In this document: positions 37,621 through 47,350 of the stretch, piece by piece
Position numbering within the stretch: position 1 is the stretch's first letter
How the letters are laid out: every line of letters starts with the position of its first letter
Assembly: GCA_951812585.1 (NCBI GenBank)
Contig: OX638318.1
Location: 1,304,819 to 1,368,818, forward strand
Direction: 5' to 3'
Length of the DNA: 64,000 nt
From: Rhodothermales bacterium
Lineage (GTDB): Bacteria; Bacteroidota; Rhodothermia; Rhodothermales; Bin80
Program-made: the position numbers and the translations under genes
Notes under the pieces: generated by a model
Told to the model about the DNA's origin: nothing
Seen by the model: the letters and a program-made list of their open reading frames with translations, nothing else
Database searches by the model: none

Positions 37621-38868
37621 CTACGATTCTGTTGCGGGAGCCAACGCGCGAGCGGTCCTCCGAGGATCCGCAATGATGGCCCAGACCATAAGAGCAACCA
37701 ATCCCATGCAGGCCGCAGCAGCAATGCTGTTGCTGACGTATCCGGCCCGCACGTAGAGCCACCCGGCCATGGCACTGCCGAAGCCGAAGCCACATTGCCC
37801 GACGGCATTGCAGAGGCTGAAGAAGGTGCCGCGCTGTTCGCTGCTGACCAGCTCCGACATCAGGGCCTGCAGCGGGGCCGCGCGCAGCGACTCAAAGGTC
37901 ATGGCCAGCCCGAAGAATATCATGGCGGTCAGCATACCGGTCGCTACCATAGTTACGGAGCCGACGATCCCGCAGGTACACAGGCAGGCCATAACGATCA
38001 GCACCTTTCGGCCCAGGTGGTCCGACACCTTGCCCGCAATGGGACTCGCCACAACCTGAATCACGCCGGCTACCAGGAAGAGCGACGCCACCTGGGTGCC
38101 GGAAAGCGCCAGATCCTGCTCCAGCCAGGTAGGCAGGAAGAAGATGAAGAGACCTGCGCAGGCATACATAAGGAAGTAGCACAGCACGATGGTGCCCGGC
38201 TGACGCCTTCGGATAAGCCTGAAGTGCTTGGCGGCAATGCGCCGCACGGAAAGGGGCGCGGCGTCCCGCGGCACATCGGGCTGCGGCAAAAGGAGAAGCG
38301 CGAGCAGCCAGGCGACGACCATGATCCACCCGAAGGCGACAAACGGAGCCGTGAAACCGACCGAGCCCGCGAGGATGGTGCCTGCCGGAATGCCAATGAT
38401 CCATCCGGCAGCAAACCCGCTGAGCACCCACCCCAGCGCCATGCCGCGCTTTTCATACGGAAAGTAGTCGCCGATATAGGCGGCGAACGACCCGGTCAAC
38501 AGCCCCGCAGCCGCGCCCGAAAGCCCACGGAGCAGGATCAGCATGCCGATGGAGACCGCCATCGCATGCAGTATCAGCGTGATGGCCAGTGCTGCGCTGC
38601 CGATCAGAATAATCTTTCTGCGACCCAGCTTGTCGGACAACGCACCGGCAACCAGGGCCACCAGCATGAGTGAGAGCGAGAACGCCGTGCCCAGCAGGCC
38701 CAGGACCGGTTCCGAATCGGGGCCGAGCTGCAGCTCCTCGCTGATGCGCGGCAGGACTGGTGCAACGATGACTTGCTGCACGCTCGAACAGAACAGAATC
38801 AGCCACAGCGGCACAATGACCGCGAAGGTACTGCGGCGCTGGTTGGGATTCGCCCAGGTGAGCCTCAT
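37621..38868 (-). CDS. Major facilitator superfamily transporter
   Basis: A 415-residue inner-membrane transporter with 12 hydrophobic segments. The conserved motif between helices 2 and 3, GALSDKLGRRKIIL, and its counterpart GKVSDHLGRKVLIV between helices 8 and 9 are clear. ALLLLPQPD and surrounding cytoplasmic loop follow helix 6. The family covers drug, sugar and metabolite transport; the substrate cannot be inferred. A TACCTTGC candidate promoter is found about 105 bp upstream. Confidence 0.9.
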   Translation of the reverse strand: MRLTWANPNQRRSTFAVIVPLWLILFCSSVQQVIVAPVLPRISEELQLGPDSEPVLGLLGTAFSLSLMLVALVAGALSDKLGRRKIILIGSAALAITLILHAMAVSIGMLILLRGLSGAAAGLLTGSFAAYIGDYFPYEKRGMALGWVLSGFAAGWIIGIPAGTILAGSVGFTAPFVAFGWIMVVAWLLALLLLPQPDVPRDAAPLSVRRIAAKHFRLIRRRQPGTIVLCYFLMYACAGLFIFFLPTWLEQDLALSGTQVASLFLVAGVIQVVASPIAGKVSDHLGRKVLIVMACLCTCGIVGSVTMVATGMLTAMIFFGLAMTFESLRAAPLQALMSELVSSEQRGTFFSLCNAVGQCGFGFGSAMAGWLYVRAGYVSNSIAAAACMGLVALMVWAIIADPRRTARALAPATES

Positions 38869-38973
38869 TGCGCTCGATCCATGATGCGCAGGCTGATGGT
38901 ACGCATGGTGCTCTGGTGACTGCGGCGCAGCCGGGGCGCATTAGCGGATGCCATCGCCACGCTCGCCTGTGAT

Positions 38974-38981
38974 GCAAGGTA
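38974..38981 (-). promoter_or_regulatory. Candidate promoter element TACCTTGC of the MFS gene
   Basis: The minus strand reads GTACCTTGCATC here, and the same 12 bases occur upstream of the Fe-S oxidoreductase gene at 54489-54500. The match between two unrelated genes supports a functional element. Confidence 0.4.
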
Positions 38982-39191
38982 CATCAAACGAAGGGGTCAT
39001 GCCGCAGCGGGGCAGCCGACTGCGTCTGGCGCGCGTGATATAACGCCGTTACGCTGACTGGCGACCGAACGGATGCGTCGCGGACTGATGCCCACGGCCT
39101 GCCCTCCCGCGATCACGCACCGAGCAGCCTTATGCCCGGCGTGTTCCGCTTCAGCGACTGCAAACGAGCGGCCCAATCAGGCCAATAAGTG

Positions 39192-39199
39192 TACCTTAC
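39192..39199 (+). promoter_or_regulatory. Candidate promoter element TACCTTAC of recJ
   Basis: TACCTTAC lies 33 bp before the recJ ATG, a distance that fits a -10/-7 element. No clear -35 hexamer is visible. Confidence 0.35.
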
Positions 39200-39232
39200 G
39201 TACAATCGCCCGTACAGGTTTAGCGCTTAACA

Positions 39233-40963
39233 ATGGAGTGGATAAGTCGCCCACTGGCAGATGAATCAGCCGTGCACACGCTGGTGCAGGAAGGCAGGAA
39301 TCTCCACCCTGCACTGGCCCGTGTCCTGGTCCTCCGAGGGATTAATACGCCTTCCAAGGCGCAGCATTTTTTTCGCGACCGCCTTACGGATCTGACCGAT
39401 CCCTTCCTGATGTACGGGATGGTCGCCGGGGCCCGGCGCTTGGCGCGGGCCATCAAACGGCGGGAGCGTGTCATGATTTTTGGTGATTATGACGCTGATG
39501 GCGTAACGGCTACTGCGCTATTGACCACGTACTTGCGAAAATGGGGCGTGCCCACGCAATACTTTATCCCAAACCGGTTCCAGGATGGCTATGGGCTTTG
39601 CAAGCGCGGCGTGGATGCGGCCGTCGACTACGGTGCCGCCCTCCTCGTTGTGGTGGACTGCGGCATCCGGAACATAGACGAGGGGGCCTATGCCAAAGAC
39701 AAAGGGCTCGACACCATCATCTGCGACCACCATCTGCCCAAGCATGATGGCACCTTGCCGGATGTTGTTGCGGTCATAGATCCGCATATCCCGGAGGACC
39801 CCAGCCCGTTCAAGCACTTTTCTGCTTGCGGGCTTGCGTTCAAGCTGGCGCAGGCAACGACGGTGCTCCTGGATGAGGATCCCGGCGATCTCAACGACCT
39901 GTTGGACCTTGTCGCCTTGTCTACTGTGGCCGACATGATGCCGCTGCACCAGGAAAACCGCGTGCTGGTGGCTGAGGGCCTCAGCCGATTGCGCACCACA
40001 AAGCGCTTGGGGCTTCGGGCGCTTGCGGGTTTGGTTAACAGGGTACGCCTTGAAGCGGTGAACGCTGATGATGTGAGTTGGCAGCTTGCTCCGCGACTCA
40101 ATGCCGCCGGGAGGATGGATGACGCGTCCCTAGCGGTAGATCTCCTTTTGGCGACCGATCCCGCCAAAGCGAGGTCCCTTGCGCGCCGGCTAGACGCGCT
40201 CAACAAGACCCGTCGCGCAACCGCCGCAGAACTTACGCAGCAGGCCAGGCCGCAGGCGCGCGTTCAGATCAGCGGCGAGCACGACGGCATCCTAGTGCTG
40301 CATGGCCCCGATTGGCATCCCGGGGTGGTGGGGATCGCGGCGGGGCAAATCGCCCGGGAGTTTATGCGCCCCACCCTGGTACTCTCCCTGCAAGACGGGG
40401 TGGCAGGAGGATCCGCCCGCAGCTTCGGCGGCATAGACCTGTTCGAAGCACTCTCCGGTTGCAGCGACCTGCTGGTGCGATTTGGTGGCCATGCATCGGC
40501 GGCAGGGCTGGCTGTTGAAGAGCACAACATCCTGACACTGCGGCAACGGCTTAGCGCGTTTGTCAAAGCACGGCTTAAGCCTGAAGACCTTGTGCTTCGA
40601 GAAGAATACGATGTGGAAGTGTCGCTCAGCGAGCTGGATGCGCGCTTCAAGAAGGTCCTGCAACTCCTGGAGCCGTACGGCCAGGGAAACAAGGAGCCCA
40701 AGTTCATGGCTCGCGACATAACAGCAGACCGCTTGAAGCTGCTCAAGGATAAGCACTTGAAGGGTACGGTTCGGCAGGCGGACAGCCCGCGCAGCCCGCA
40801 TCACCAGATGATTGCATTCAACAAACCCGACGACTTTTCGGCGCTGCAGCGCGGTGCGCTCTTTGACATGATTTTCTCCGTCCGCGAAAACTACTTTAAC
40901 GGCGTCACTACGGACGAGCTGCATGTCCACCAGCTTCGACTCTCTCAGCAGGCTGCACCATGA
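39233..40963 (+). CDS. recJ: Single-stranded-DNA-specific exonuclease RecJ
   Basis: A 576-residue 5'-3' exonuclease for recombination and mismatch repair. The DHH family motifs are complete: GDYDADG (84-90), VVDCGI (139-144), DHH (164-166) and the DHHA1 block with GGHASAAG near 420. The C-terminal OB-like domain is present (from about 455). ATG 39233. The stop overlaps the next ATG by four bases. Confidence 0.95.
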   Translation: MEWISRPLADESAVHTLVQEGRNLHPALARVLVLRGINTPSKAQHFFRDRLTDLTDPFLMYGMVAGARRLARAIKRRERVMIFGDYDADGVTATALLTTYLRKWGVPTQYFIPNRFQDGYGLCKRGVDAAVDYGAALLVVVDCGIRNIDEGAYAKDKGLDTIICDHHLPKHDGTLPDVVAVIDPHIPEDPSPFKHFSACGLAFKLAQATTVLLDEDPGDLNDLLDLVALSTVADMMPLHQENRVLVAEGLSRLRTTKRLGLRALAGLVNRVRLEAVNADDVSWQLAPRLNAAGRMDDASLAVDLLLATDPAKARSLARRLDALNKTRRATAAELTQQARPQARVQISGEHDGILVLHGPDWHPGVVGIAAGQIAREFMRPTLVLSLQDGVAGGSARSFGGIDLFEALSGCSDLLVRFGGHASAAGLAVEEHNILTLRQRLSAFVKARLKPEDLVLREEYDVEVSLSELDARFKKVLQLLEPYGQGNKEPKFMARDITADRLKLLKDKHLKGTVRQADSPRSPHHQMIAFNKPDDFSALQRGALFDMIFSVRENYFNGVTTDELHVHQLRLSQQAAP

Positions 40964-43518
40964 CTCTGCCACGTTCACTATTCGCGCTGTTGTGCCTGGC
41001 ACCTGCTCTGGCAACGGCGCAGGTCCGCACACCGGAAGATTTTCTGGGATACGCCTTAGGGGAGGCGTTCACGCCCCACCACCGCGTGGTGGACTACTTT
41101 GAGCATGTGGCCGCGGAGAACCCGCAGGTCGTGCTGGAGCGCTACGGCCATACTTACGAAGGTCGGCCCCTGCTGTACGTGGTTGTGTCGTCACCGAAGA
41201 ACATGGCGCAGCTTGAAGCGATTCGCACGGGCAACCTCCAGCGCGCAGGACTTATGGAGGGCGCGCCTTCAGGGACGGCACCCGCCATCGTATGGCTCAG
41301 CTATAATGTGCATGGCAATGAATCTGTCAGCACGGAGGCGGCCATGGCGACGATCCATGCCTTGACGGATTCAACCCGTACGCAAGTGCAATCGTGGCTG
41401 AACGATGTGGTGGTGATCATGGACCCCTGTGTCAATCCGGACGGACGCGACCGGTATGTGCACTTTTTTCAAGAGACTCGCGGGCGGTTTCCCAACTATC
41501 TGCCCGAGGCCCGCGAACACAACGAACCGTGGCCCGGGGGACGTACCAACCACTACTACTTCGATTTGAATCGCGACTGGGCTTGGGGCACACAGATAGA
41601 GACGCAGCAGCGACTGCCCCATTACCAGCGATGGATGCCCCACATTCATGTGGATTTTCATGAGCAGGGCGTAAATGAGCCGTATTACTTTGCGCCCGCT
41701 GCGGAGCCCTACCATGAGGCTGTGACGCCGTGGCAGCGAGAGCTCCAGGAACACATCGGTCGCAATCACGCCAAGTACTTTGATGCAAAAGGATGGCTGT
41801 ACTTCACCCGCCAGGTCTTTGACCTGTTCTATCCTGGTTACGGCGACACCTGGCCCCTCTTTAACGGTGCCATCGGGATGACGTATGAGCAAGGGGGTTC
41901 CGGGCGCGCAGGCCTTGGCATCATCACGGCCGAAGGCGATACCCTCACCTTGCGCGACCGCATCGACCACCACTTTACTACAAGCCTTTCCACCATAGAA
42001 AGCGCAGCGGCGCACCGGGAGCGGATTGTGGAGGAGTTCGAAGCCTTCTTTGGGGATGTCCCCGCGGGGCCGTATGCCACCTTTGTCGTGAAAGGCAGTG
42101 GCGATGCCGCCAAGGCTAACGCCCTGTGGCGGCACCTGGAGATGCAGGGCATTGCGGTGGGAAGGATCAGCAATGCGCGTCAGGAGCGCGGCTATTCGTA
42201 TAAGACTGGAAAGACCGAAGTGATCACGATCACGCCGGCGGACCTCGTCATCAGCATGCAGCAGCCCAGGCATGTTTTGGCCCGGGTTTTGTTCGAACCC
42301 AACGCCGTGCTGAACGACTCCTTGAGCTACGACATCACGGCCTGGGCCCTTCCCTACGTGTACGGCGTGGATGCGTATGCCCTGCCGAAGGAGGTGGTGT
42401 CGGACCTTGCATGGCATCCCGGTATCCGGATAGACTTGCAGCAGAACCCTGGTCGGCCCACGGCATACCTGGCCGGGTGGCACAGCGTTGCCGATGCGCA
42501 GCTTTTGGCGGCGCTCCTCAAGGAGGGATTCAAGGTGCGCTTTTCTGAGGTGCCCTTCTCCATCAACGACCACACGTATGGACGCGGCACGCTGATCATT
42601 ACGCGCGGCTCCAACGCCCACTTTGGCGAGGCCTTTGATGAAACCATTGAGCTTTTGTGGTGGACGCAAACGCACCAGGATCTCCACCCCGTCTGGCACT
42701 CTCGCGTGAGTGAAGGCGTGGACTTCGGCTCGGCCGATGTACCCTTTTTGAAAATGCCGCGCGTGGCTGTTGTGGGCGGCGAGCACACCAGTTCATACGG
42801 CTTGGGCGTCTTGTGGCACTTTTTTGATCAGCAGATAGAATACCCCGTGACGATTGTGGATACGGACGACTTTGCCGACCTGCATCTGTACGACTTTGAT
42901 GTGATCGTGCTGCCCAGCGGCTCGTACGCCCAGGTGCTCACGGATGTCGTGCTGGAGCGCGTCAGGACCTGGGTCCGCGATGGCGGCCGCCTGATTGCTG
43001 TGGATGGGGCCGCCCGCTTCCTGGCAGGCAAGGATGGCTTTGCGCTCAAGGCCAAAGACAAAGAAGGGGCGGAGGAGGAAGCGGAGGAGAAGAAAGCGGA
43101 GGGCGACGGGGACACAGCACCCGAGCGCCGCCTGTACGGTGAGCGGGACCGCCACGACATCACTGAAAGTGTCACCGGCGCCATCTTCCGTGTGGACATG
43201 GACACGACGCACCCCTTGGCCTTTGGGTACAAACAGCCGTACTACACGCTGAAGCGCAACAGCGCGGCCTTTGAGATGCTGAAAGATGGATGGAACGTGG
43301 GCATTCTGGGGGATGACGCGCATGTAAGCGGCTTTGTCGGATCGAAGGCACGCGAGTCGCTTAAGCAATCGCTCCTTTTCGGCGTACAGACCATAGGCAG
43401 GGGCGAAGTCGTCTACCTGATGGATGACCCGCTCTTTCGGGGTTTCTGGTACAACGGCCGCCTATTGATGGCCAATGCCGTCTTCATGGTTGGTCAGCGC
43501 ACCATCAGCAGCTTCTAG
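40960..43518 (+). CDS. Secreted M14-family zinc carboxypeptidase
   Basis: An 852-residue exported peptidase with a signal peptide ending ALATA (residue 20). Zinc ligands: H118 and E121 in NVHGNES, and a third His in the VDFHEQG block (about 230); DLNRDW and MTYEQGG supply substrate- and catalytic-Glu-like motifs. After the peptidase domain (about 25-350) a long beta-rich region follows with a GATase1-like fold (GEHTSSYGLGVLWHF, DVIVLPSGSYAQVL) and a charged insert (KDKEGAEEEAEEKK). Such proteins are frequent in Bacteroidota and probably degrade peptides outside the cytoplasm. Translationally coupled to recJ. Confidence 0.88.
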   Translation: MTLPRSLFALLCLAPALATAQVRTPEDFLGYALGEAFTPHHRVVDYFEHVAAENPQVVLERYGHTYEGRPLLYVVVSSPKNMAQLEAIRTGNLQRAGLMEGAPSGTAPAIVWLSYNVHGNESVSTEAAMATIHALTDSTRTQVQSWLNDVVVIMDPCVNPDGRDRYVHFFQETRGRFPNYLPEAREHNEPWPGGRTNHYYFDLNRDWAWGTQIETQQRLPHYQRWMPHIHVDFHEQGVNEPYYFAPAAEPYHEAVTPWQRELQEHIGRNHAKYFDAKGWLYFTRQVFDLFYPGYGDTWPLFNGAIGMTYEQGGSGRAGLGIITAEGDTLTLRDRIDHHFTTSLSTIESAAAHRERIVEEFEAFFGDVPAGPYATFVVKGSGDAAKANALWRHLEMQGIAVGRISNARQERGYSYKTGKTEVITITPADLVISMQQPRHVLARVLFEPNAVLNDSLSYDITAWALPYVYGVDAYALPKEVVSDLAWHPGIRIDLQQNPGRPTAYLAGWHSVADAQLLAALLKEGFKVRFSEVPFSINDHTYGRGTLIITRGSNAHFGEAFDETIELLWWTQTHQDLHPVWHSRVSEGVDFGSADVPFLKMPRVAVVGGEHTSSYGLGVLWHFFDQQIEYPVTIVDTDDFADLHLYDFDVIVLPSGSYAQVLTDVVLERVRTWVRDGGRLIAVDGAARFLAGKDGFALKAKDKEGAEEEAEEKKAEGDGDTAPERRLYGERDRHDITESVTGAIFRVDMDTTHPLAFGYKQPYYTLKRNSAAFEMLKDGWNVGILGDDAHVSGFVGSKARESLKQSLLFGVQTIGRGEVVYLMDDPLFRGFWYNGRLLMANAVFMVGQRTISSF

Positions 43519-43524
43519 GACGCT

Positions 43525-45189
43525 GTGCGTCGCACTAGGCAACGCGGCTTAGCCGCCGGAAAGTGTCTGATTTTGCGCACCGCCATGCTGGCGTGGTGCA
43601 TCTTCCTGCGGGCCGATGCCGGTGCGCAGGATGCGCTGATAAAGGGCGTGGTCTGGACGCAGCCGGCCGAGATTCCCACCGCGTATGCGGACCTTGTCGC
43701 TATGCGGGATATGGGGGTGGACGCGGTGCGCACGGGCATTGTCACGAATACGCACATCCTGGCGGCGGCTGATTCGCTTGGGATGCAGCTGTTTCAGGAG
43801 CTCCCCGTTGCGCATTACACCGCCGCCACACTCCTGGACACGCTGGCGTTTGCGCAGCGCGTGCTTGCACAGGCAATGGTTCGCAGCGCGCCGTACGCCG
43901 CCGCGCGTCACTTTGGGCTTGCCAATCTCAGCGATACGAGCACGCCGGACGCGTGCGCCTATTTTGAGGCATTGTCCAGCGCTGCACGCCGATTACCCGG
44001 TGCCCGGACATACTACAACACCCCCTTTACCCACGCGGATCAGTGCGCCTATGCGGTGGATCTGGTGCTGCTTGACGCGCTGGAGGAGGCGGATCCTGCA
44101 GCGATGCTCCGCGGCTGGCCCCACGCCACGCCCGCAGGTTTGGCTACAGTAGGGAGATATGCGAACGAAGACGTTGTGGGGCTGCTCCATCCGCGTTCAC
44201 CAGAGTCGCAGGCCCGCTACCTGGAGACGCATCTGAACACACTGGTTGGCAGTGATGCCGCGGCGGCTTTCGTCTTCCGATGGCGTGACCCGGAGCGTTC
44301 TTCAGGCGCATATGCGCCCCCTGGTGTGTATGGTCTCAGTAGTCATGCCGGCCATGTCCGACCCAGCTTCTTTGTGGTGCAGGGCATTTTTAGCGGAGAG
44401 CAGCGTGCTTTTGCTTTTGCGCAGGGCGCGCATCCGCACATGCCTATTCCGTGGCACATGCTGGCAGGCTGGCTGGCTATCGGCTTGCTGGGCCTGATGT
44501 TTTATTCCAGCACGCGCTTTCGGCAAACGCTGCACCGATACTTTTTTTCGCACCATTTCTTCGTGGAGTCCATCCGCGACGGGCGCGAAGTGCTGCACGC
44601 CTCGACGGGCGTCTTTCTGATTGCGCAGGCGCTATGCGCTAGCGTGATCCTGAGCTGCGTCATGCAAATGGCACAGCATCACGCCGCTTTGAACTATGTG
44701 CTGGCCAAGATGCCACCGCTCCTTGTCGATTTGGCGGGCCCGGCGCTCCACCAGTCGTGGACGCTGATCGCCCTCTGCTCGGCGCTGTTTGTGGTCCTGG
44801 CCTTACTCGCAGTGCTCGTGGTGGCCGTACTGTACCGGTGGATAAGGCGTTTCACCGTCGCAAAAGCATACGTCATGATGGTGTGGCCGCTGTGGCCCGT
44901 TATTCCGCTGGCGTGGGCCTCACTGGCGATCATGTCGCTGCCGGGTCCCCAGGCGCTCCGCGGCATGGTCACGATCTGCGCCTTTGGGCTTGCGCTGGCC
45001 ATGGCTGCTGTGGTGCGTATCGTGGCTGACCTCAGTCGGTTGGATCCCACCCACTCCGCCCGGGTGGTCCTCTATTTCTTCTGCTTGTGTGTGCTCGTGG
45101 CAGCTGGCCTGGCGCTCACCTTTTTCTGGATTGCTCCTGAATGGGCCGACAGTCTTGCCTTCTTTCTGCACCTGCTTACGCGCACGTAG
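43525..45189 (+). CDS. Membrane protein with extracytoplasmic TIM-barrel-like domain and C-terminal membrane helices
   Basis: A 554-residue protein, start GTG 43525; ATG 43585 would begin directly at the signal sequence (MLAWCIFLRADAGAQ). The first 280 residues resemble a glycoside-hydrolase-type barrel (IKGVVWTQPAEIPTAYADLV, GVDAVRTGIVTNTHILAAAD, LQLFQELPV-like), though a catalytic Glu pair is not evident. The second part has about five membrane helices (about 313-332, 360-385, 408-435, 440-470 region and 500-545). Role unknown; related proteins are annotated as GH2-like membrane proteins. Six bases after the peptidase gene. Confidence 0.7.
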   Translation: MRRTRQRGLAAGKCLILRTAMLAWCIFLRADAGAQDALIKGVVWTQPAEIPTAYADLVAMRDMGVDAVRTGIVTNTHILAAADSLGMQLFQELPVAHYTAATLLDTLAFAQRVLAQAMVRSAPYAAARHFGLANLSDTSTPDACAYFEALSSAARRLPGARTYYNTPFTHADQCAYAVDLVLLDALEEADPAAMLRGWPHATPAGLATVGRYANEDVVGLLHPRSPESQARYLETHLNTLVGSDAAAAFVFRWRDPERSSGAYAPPGVYGLSSHAGHVRPSFFVVQGIFSGEQRAFAFAQGAHPHMPIPWHMLAGWLAIGLLGLMFYSSTRFRQTLHRYFFSHHFFVESIRDGREVLHASTGVFLIAQALCASVILSCVMQMAQHHAALNYVLAKMPPLLVDLAGPALHQSWTLIALCSALFVVLALLAVLVVAVLYRWIRRFTVAKAYVMMVWPLWPVIPLAWASLAIMSLPGPQALRGMVTICAFGLALAMAAVVRIVADLSRLDPTHSARVVLYFFCLCVLVAAGLALTFFWIAPEWADSLAFFLHLLTRT

Positions 45190-45195
45190 GCATGC

Positions 45196-46047
45196 CTATG
45201 TGGACGCCGATTCGCCCGCCAGGCGCGTCCAGGTCCGGTCTGCAAACGCGTTGAACGGGCTCTTTTCGTGAAGCCAGCTGAAGTGCAACGCAAATGGGGT
45301 GGTATGCAGGTAGTCCTGCCGTCGCAGCAGCGTCGTGGCCAGACGAAAGCAGAATGCTCGCACCTTCGGATTCTGCAGCCCCCGAATGTCATAGATGAAC
45401 TGGTCGCAATAGTATTTGCACACAACGTCTTCAAAGTCGTCCGTATGCGATGTCAGCGAACTGATGTAGTCCAGTTGCGGACTGTCGTAGCTGAGTCGCC
45501 AGGGGTATACCGGAAGCCCGTGCTTGCTCATGGCCATGGCCAGACTCCATTCGCAGGATTCTTCCGTGCGCCCTTCCAGGAATCGCGTTCTGAAGTGCAT
45601 GTCCTCACTTTGCGCCAGAAAGCCAGCGGCCGACGCGCAAACCGTGCGTGTGAGCACGGCGTCACGCGCATAGATCATGCCTGCCTGCACCCGCGGCAGG
45701 TAGGTCAGCTGGTGGCGCTTCAGGGTCTTCTGCCGCCGGTCCCGCAGAAACTCCCAGATTACGCCCAGGCTCTTGGGTCCGCCAAAGTAGGGGTCCGCGC
45801 GTTCCAGCCCCGTTGCCGTGAAGGGATACACCGATAGCTGTTTCCACAGTCTGTCGGGCGAGCGGCACCACACCATGTCCGCATCGACGAAAAGGGTGCG
45901 TTCAAACGGCATGAACTGGTGGAGGTGGTGCTTGAACCCCACGATGGACTGATTCTCCGAAGGTAGTAGCGCGATGCGTGCAAAGAGGTGCGCCAGGTTG
46001 TGCTTTTCCAGCGCGGCCCGGTGGGAGGCGGTGCAGTAGAGCGCCAC
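45196..46047 (-). CDS. Glycosyltransferase (nucleotide-diphospho-sugar transferase), true start probably upstream
   Basis: A sugar transferase with the metal motif LFVDADMVW. The nearest standard start is GTG 46045-46047 (283 residues), but protein-like sequence continues upstream in frame to a TAG at 46174-46176: GYVLHTYGKEQYVRHAVASL is the usual first strand and helix of this fold, which a start at 46047 would discard. The likely natural start is the codon ATA at 46150-46152 (TVEGYVLHTYG follows); no ATG, GTG or TTG exists in that stretch. A promoter-like TTGGCA-18-TATCTT lies just before it. So either ATA is used or the gene has lost its ATG. Target sugar acceptor unknown. It lies downstream of mlaC on the same strand. 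Confidence 0.8.
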   Translation of the reverse strand: MALYCTASHRAALEKHNLAHLFARIALLPSENQSIVGFKHHLHQFMPFERTLFVDADMVWCRSPDRLWKQLSVYPFTATGLERADPYFGGPKSLGVIWEFLRDRRQKTLKRHQLTYLPRVQAGMIYARDAVLTRTVCASAAGFLAQSEDMHFRTRFLEGRTEESCEWSLAMAMSKHGLPVYPWRLSYDSPQLDYISSLTSHTDDFEDVVCKYYCDQFIYDIRGLQNPKVRAFCFRLATTLLRRQDYLHTTPFALHFSWLHEKSPFNAFADRTWTRLAGESAST

Positions 46048-46173
46048 CGGCCGCTGCCTGTCATACCGACGCAGCGTGATGAGCGAGGCTACGGCATGGC
46101 GGACGTACTGCTCCTTGCCGTAGGTATGGAGTACGTATCCTTCGACTGTTATGGCGGCGCTGATGTGATGCGC

Positions 46174-46205
46174 CTAAGATAATGGGCTGAGGTCGGCCTT
46201 GCCAA
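46174..46205 (-). promoter_or_regulatory. Candidate promoter of the glycosyltransferase gene
   Basis: On the minus strand TTGGCA and TATCTTAG are separated by 18 bp, near-consensus boxes with good spacing. Transcription would start about 15 bp before the ATA at 46152, which supports the upstream start. Confidence 0.45.
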
Positions 46206-46223
46206 CCATCCGGTACCCGCCCT

Positions 46224-46838
46224 TCAGGTGCCGGCGGCTGGCTCCAGCCGGGCGCGCTTCTTTTCCAGGCTTGTCATCAGGCGGTCGAACCCGCGCTTGC
46301 GGATCACGCTCTGAAAGGACACCGCATATCCTTCAATCGTCCCGACGCCGTCCAGTATGATGTCGTACAGCCACCACCCATCGCTCTTGTGCTGCAAGCG
46401 ATATTCCACCGGGACCTGCTTGCCATCTATCTCTGCGCGCGTCTGCACATGCGCGGTGTTGCCATTTACGACGATGTCGCCGAAGATCACTTTCGCGTTA
46501 TAGACCGTTAGATCGGACAGCGACTGTGCGCGCACGATCGCCCCGAAGGTGTCCACATACCGGGCCCGCTGCTCTGGCGTCAGGTCCGCGTCGTATTCCC
46601 CGAGCGCGCGGCGTCCCATTTCCTGGAAGTCGATCTTCTCGTTTACGAGTGTCCTGACGTAGGCTTCCTGGTCCGGATCGCTGTCCAGCCTGGCTATAGC
46701 CGCCTTGATGTCCTGGTCGCGCTGCTGCAGAAAAGCGCGAACGCCGGCTTCGTCGGCCTGGGCCCATGCGCGGGACGCGCACAGCACCATGAGCAGCACC
46801 ACCGCGTAGTGCGCGCTTCGGATGATTATGTTCGTCAT
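46224..46838 (-). CDS. mlaC: MlaC/Ttg2D family phospholipid-binding protein
   Basis: A 204-residue periplasmic protein with signal peptide ending SRAWA. The family pattern is clear: LVNEKIDFQEMGRRALGEYD, LTPEQRARYVDTFGAIVRAQSLSDL, VEYRLQHKSDGWWLYDIILDGV and a tail of basic residues. MlaC shuttles phospholipids between the outer membrane and the MlaFEDB complex to keep the outer-membrane asymmetry. The other mla genes are not in the window. Confidence 0.9.
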   Translation of the reverse strand: MTNIIIRSAHYAVVLLMVLCASRAWAQADEAGVRAFLQQRDQDIKAAIARLDSDPDQEAYVRTLVNEKIDFQEMGRRALGEYDADLTPEQRARYVDTFGAIVRAQSLSDLTVYNAKVIFGDIVVNGNTAHVQTRAEIDGKQVPVEYRLQHKSDGWWLYDIILDGVGTIEGYAVSFQSVIRKRGFDRLMTSLEKKRARLEPAAGT

Positions 46839-47350
46839 GATCTAAAGCCGTTCATGCGTGCCTTGAAGCGCTGAGGAGTCCCGCTTGCCTCACGTACACC
46901 GAAGAGCCTGACCGCTACCAATTGTACGTAACGCTTCCGCACCGCTGCTGTTCTTACGGTGGCAACAAGAACCGTGCCTATCTCTACTCTGCTAGCCGAA
47001 CACAGCTTTTATGCCAACGGGTAGTGCATGCTGTGCGCCACTCACCCATGCGCCTCTGTGGCGGTGCCCCCATGCGGGCGCCGCTGGATGGGCGGGAAGA
47101 GGTGGGCACGTACGTGCGCAGCCTGATTGGACGCCTTTCCGCTGCGCACGCATTGCGGCGCATCCCTTTTGCTTGGAAGCGTCCGGGCGAGGACTGTGCC
47201 GAAGCTGCGTGACACCCGCATCATCGCCCTGGGAAATTGACAAACATTTGCGCTGATCCTATCTTATCTGGGCGGTGTAGCGTGCGTCGAGCCGGACTGG
47301 GCGGCGAATTGCGTGCGAATCCTTCGCGATCATGATCAAGTCTTTTTGCT
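46839..47350. other. Intergenic region without recognisable gene
   Basis: About 510 bp between mlaC and the ior genes. Overlapping frames exist on both strands but none is convincing. A promoter for the ior genes lies at its right side. Confidence 0.5.
47239..47267 (+). promoter_or_regulatory. Sigma-70-like promoter of the ior genes
   Basis: TTGACA (47239-47244) and TATCTT (47262-47267) with a 17 bp spacer, the best promoter match seen in the window, 84 bp before the start of the 2Fe-2S subunit gene. The -10 box belongs to the same TA(C/T)CTT group found before other genes. Confidence 0.6.

Larger units (their letters stand above)
38869..39232. other. Divergent intergenic region between the MFS gene and recJ
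   Basis: About 364 bp without a gene. It contains two promoter-like octamers on opposite strands, TACCTTGC (minus strand, 38974-38981) facing the MFS gene and TACCTTAC (39192-39199) facing recJ. Confidence 0.5.

Noticed and set aside
41371-42786. 471-residue minus-strand frame inside the M14 peptidase gene
   Set aside because: Antisense shadow of a well supported gene.
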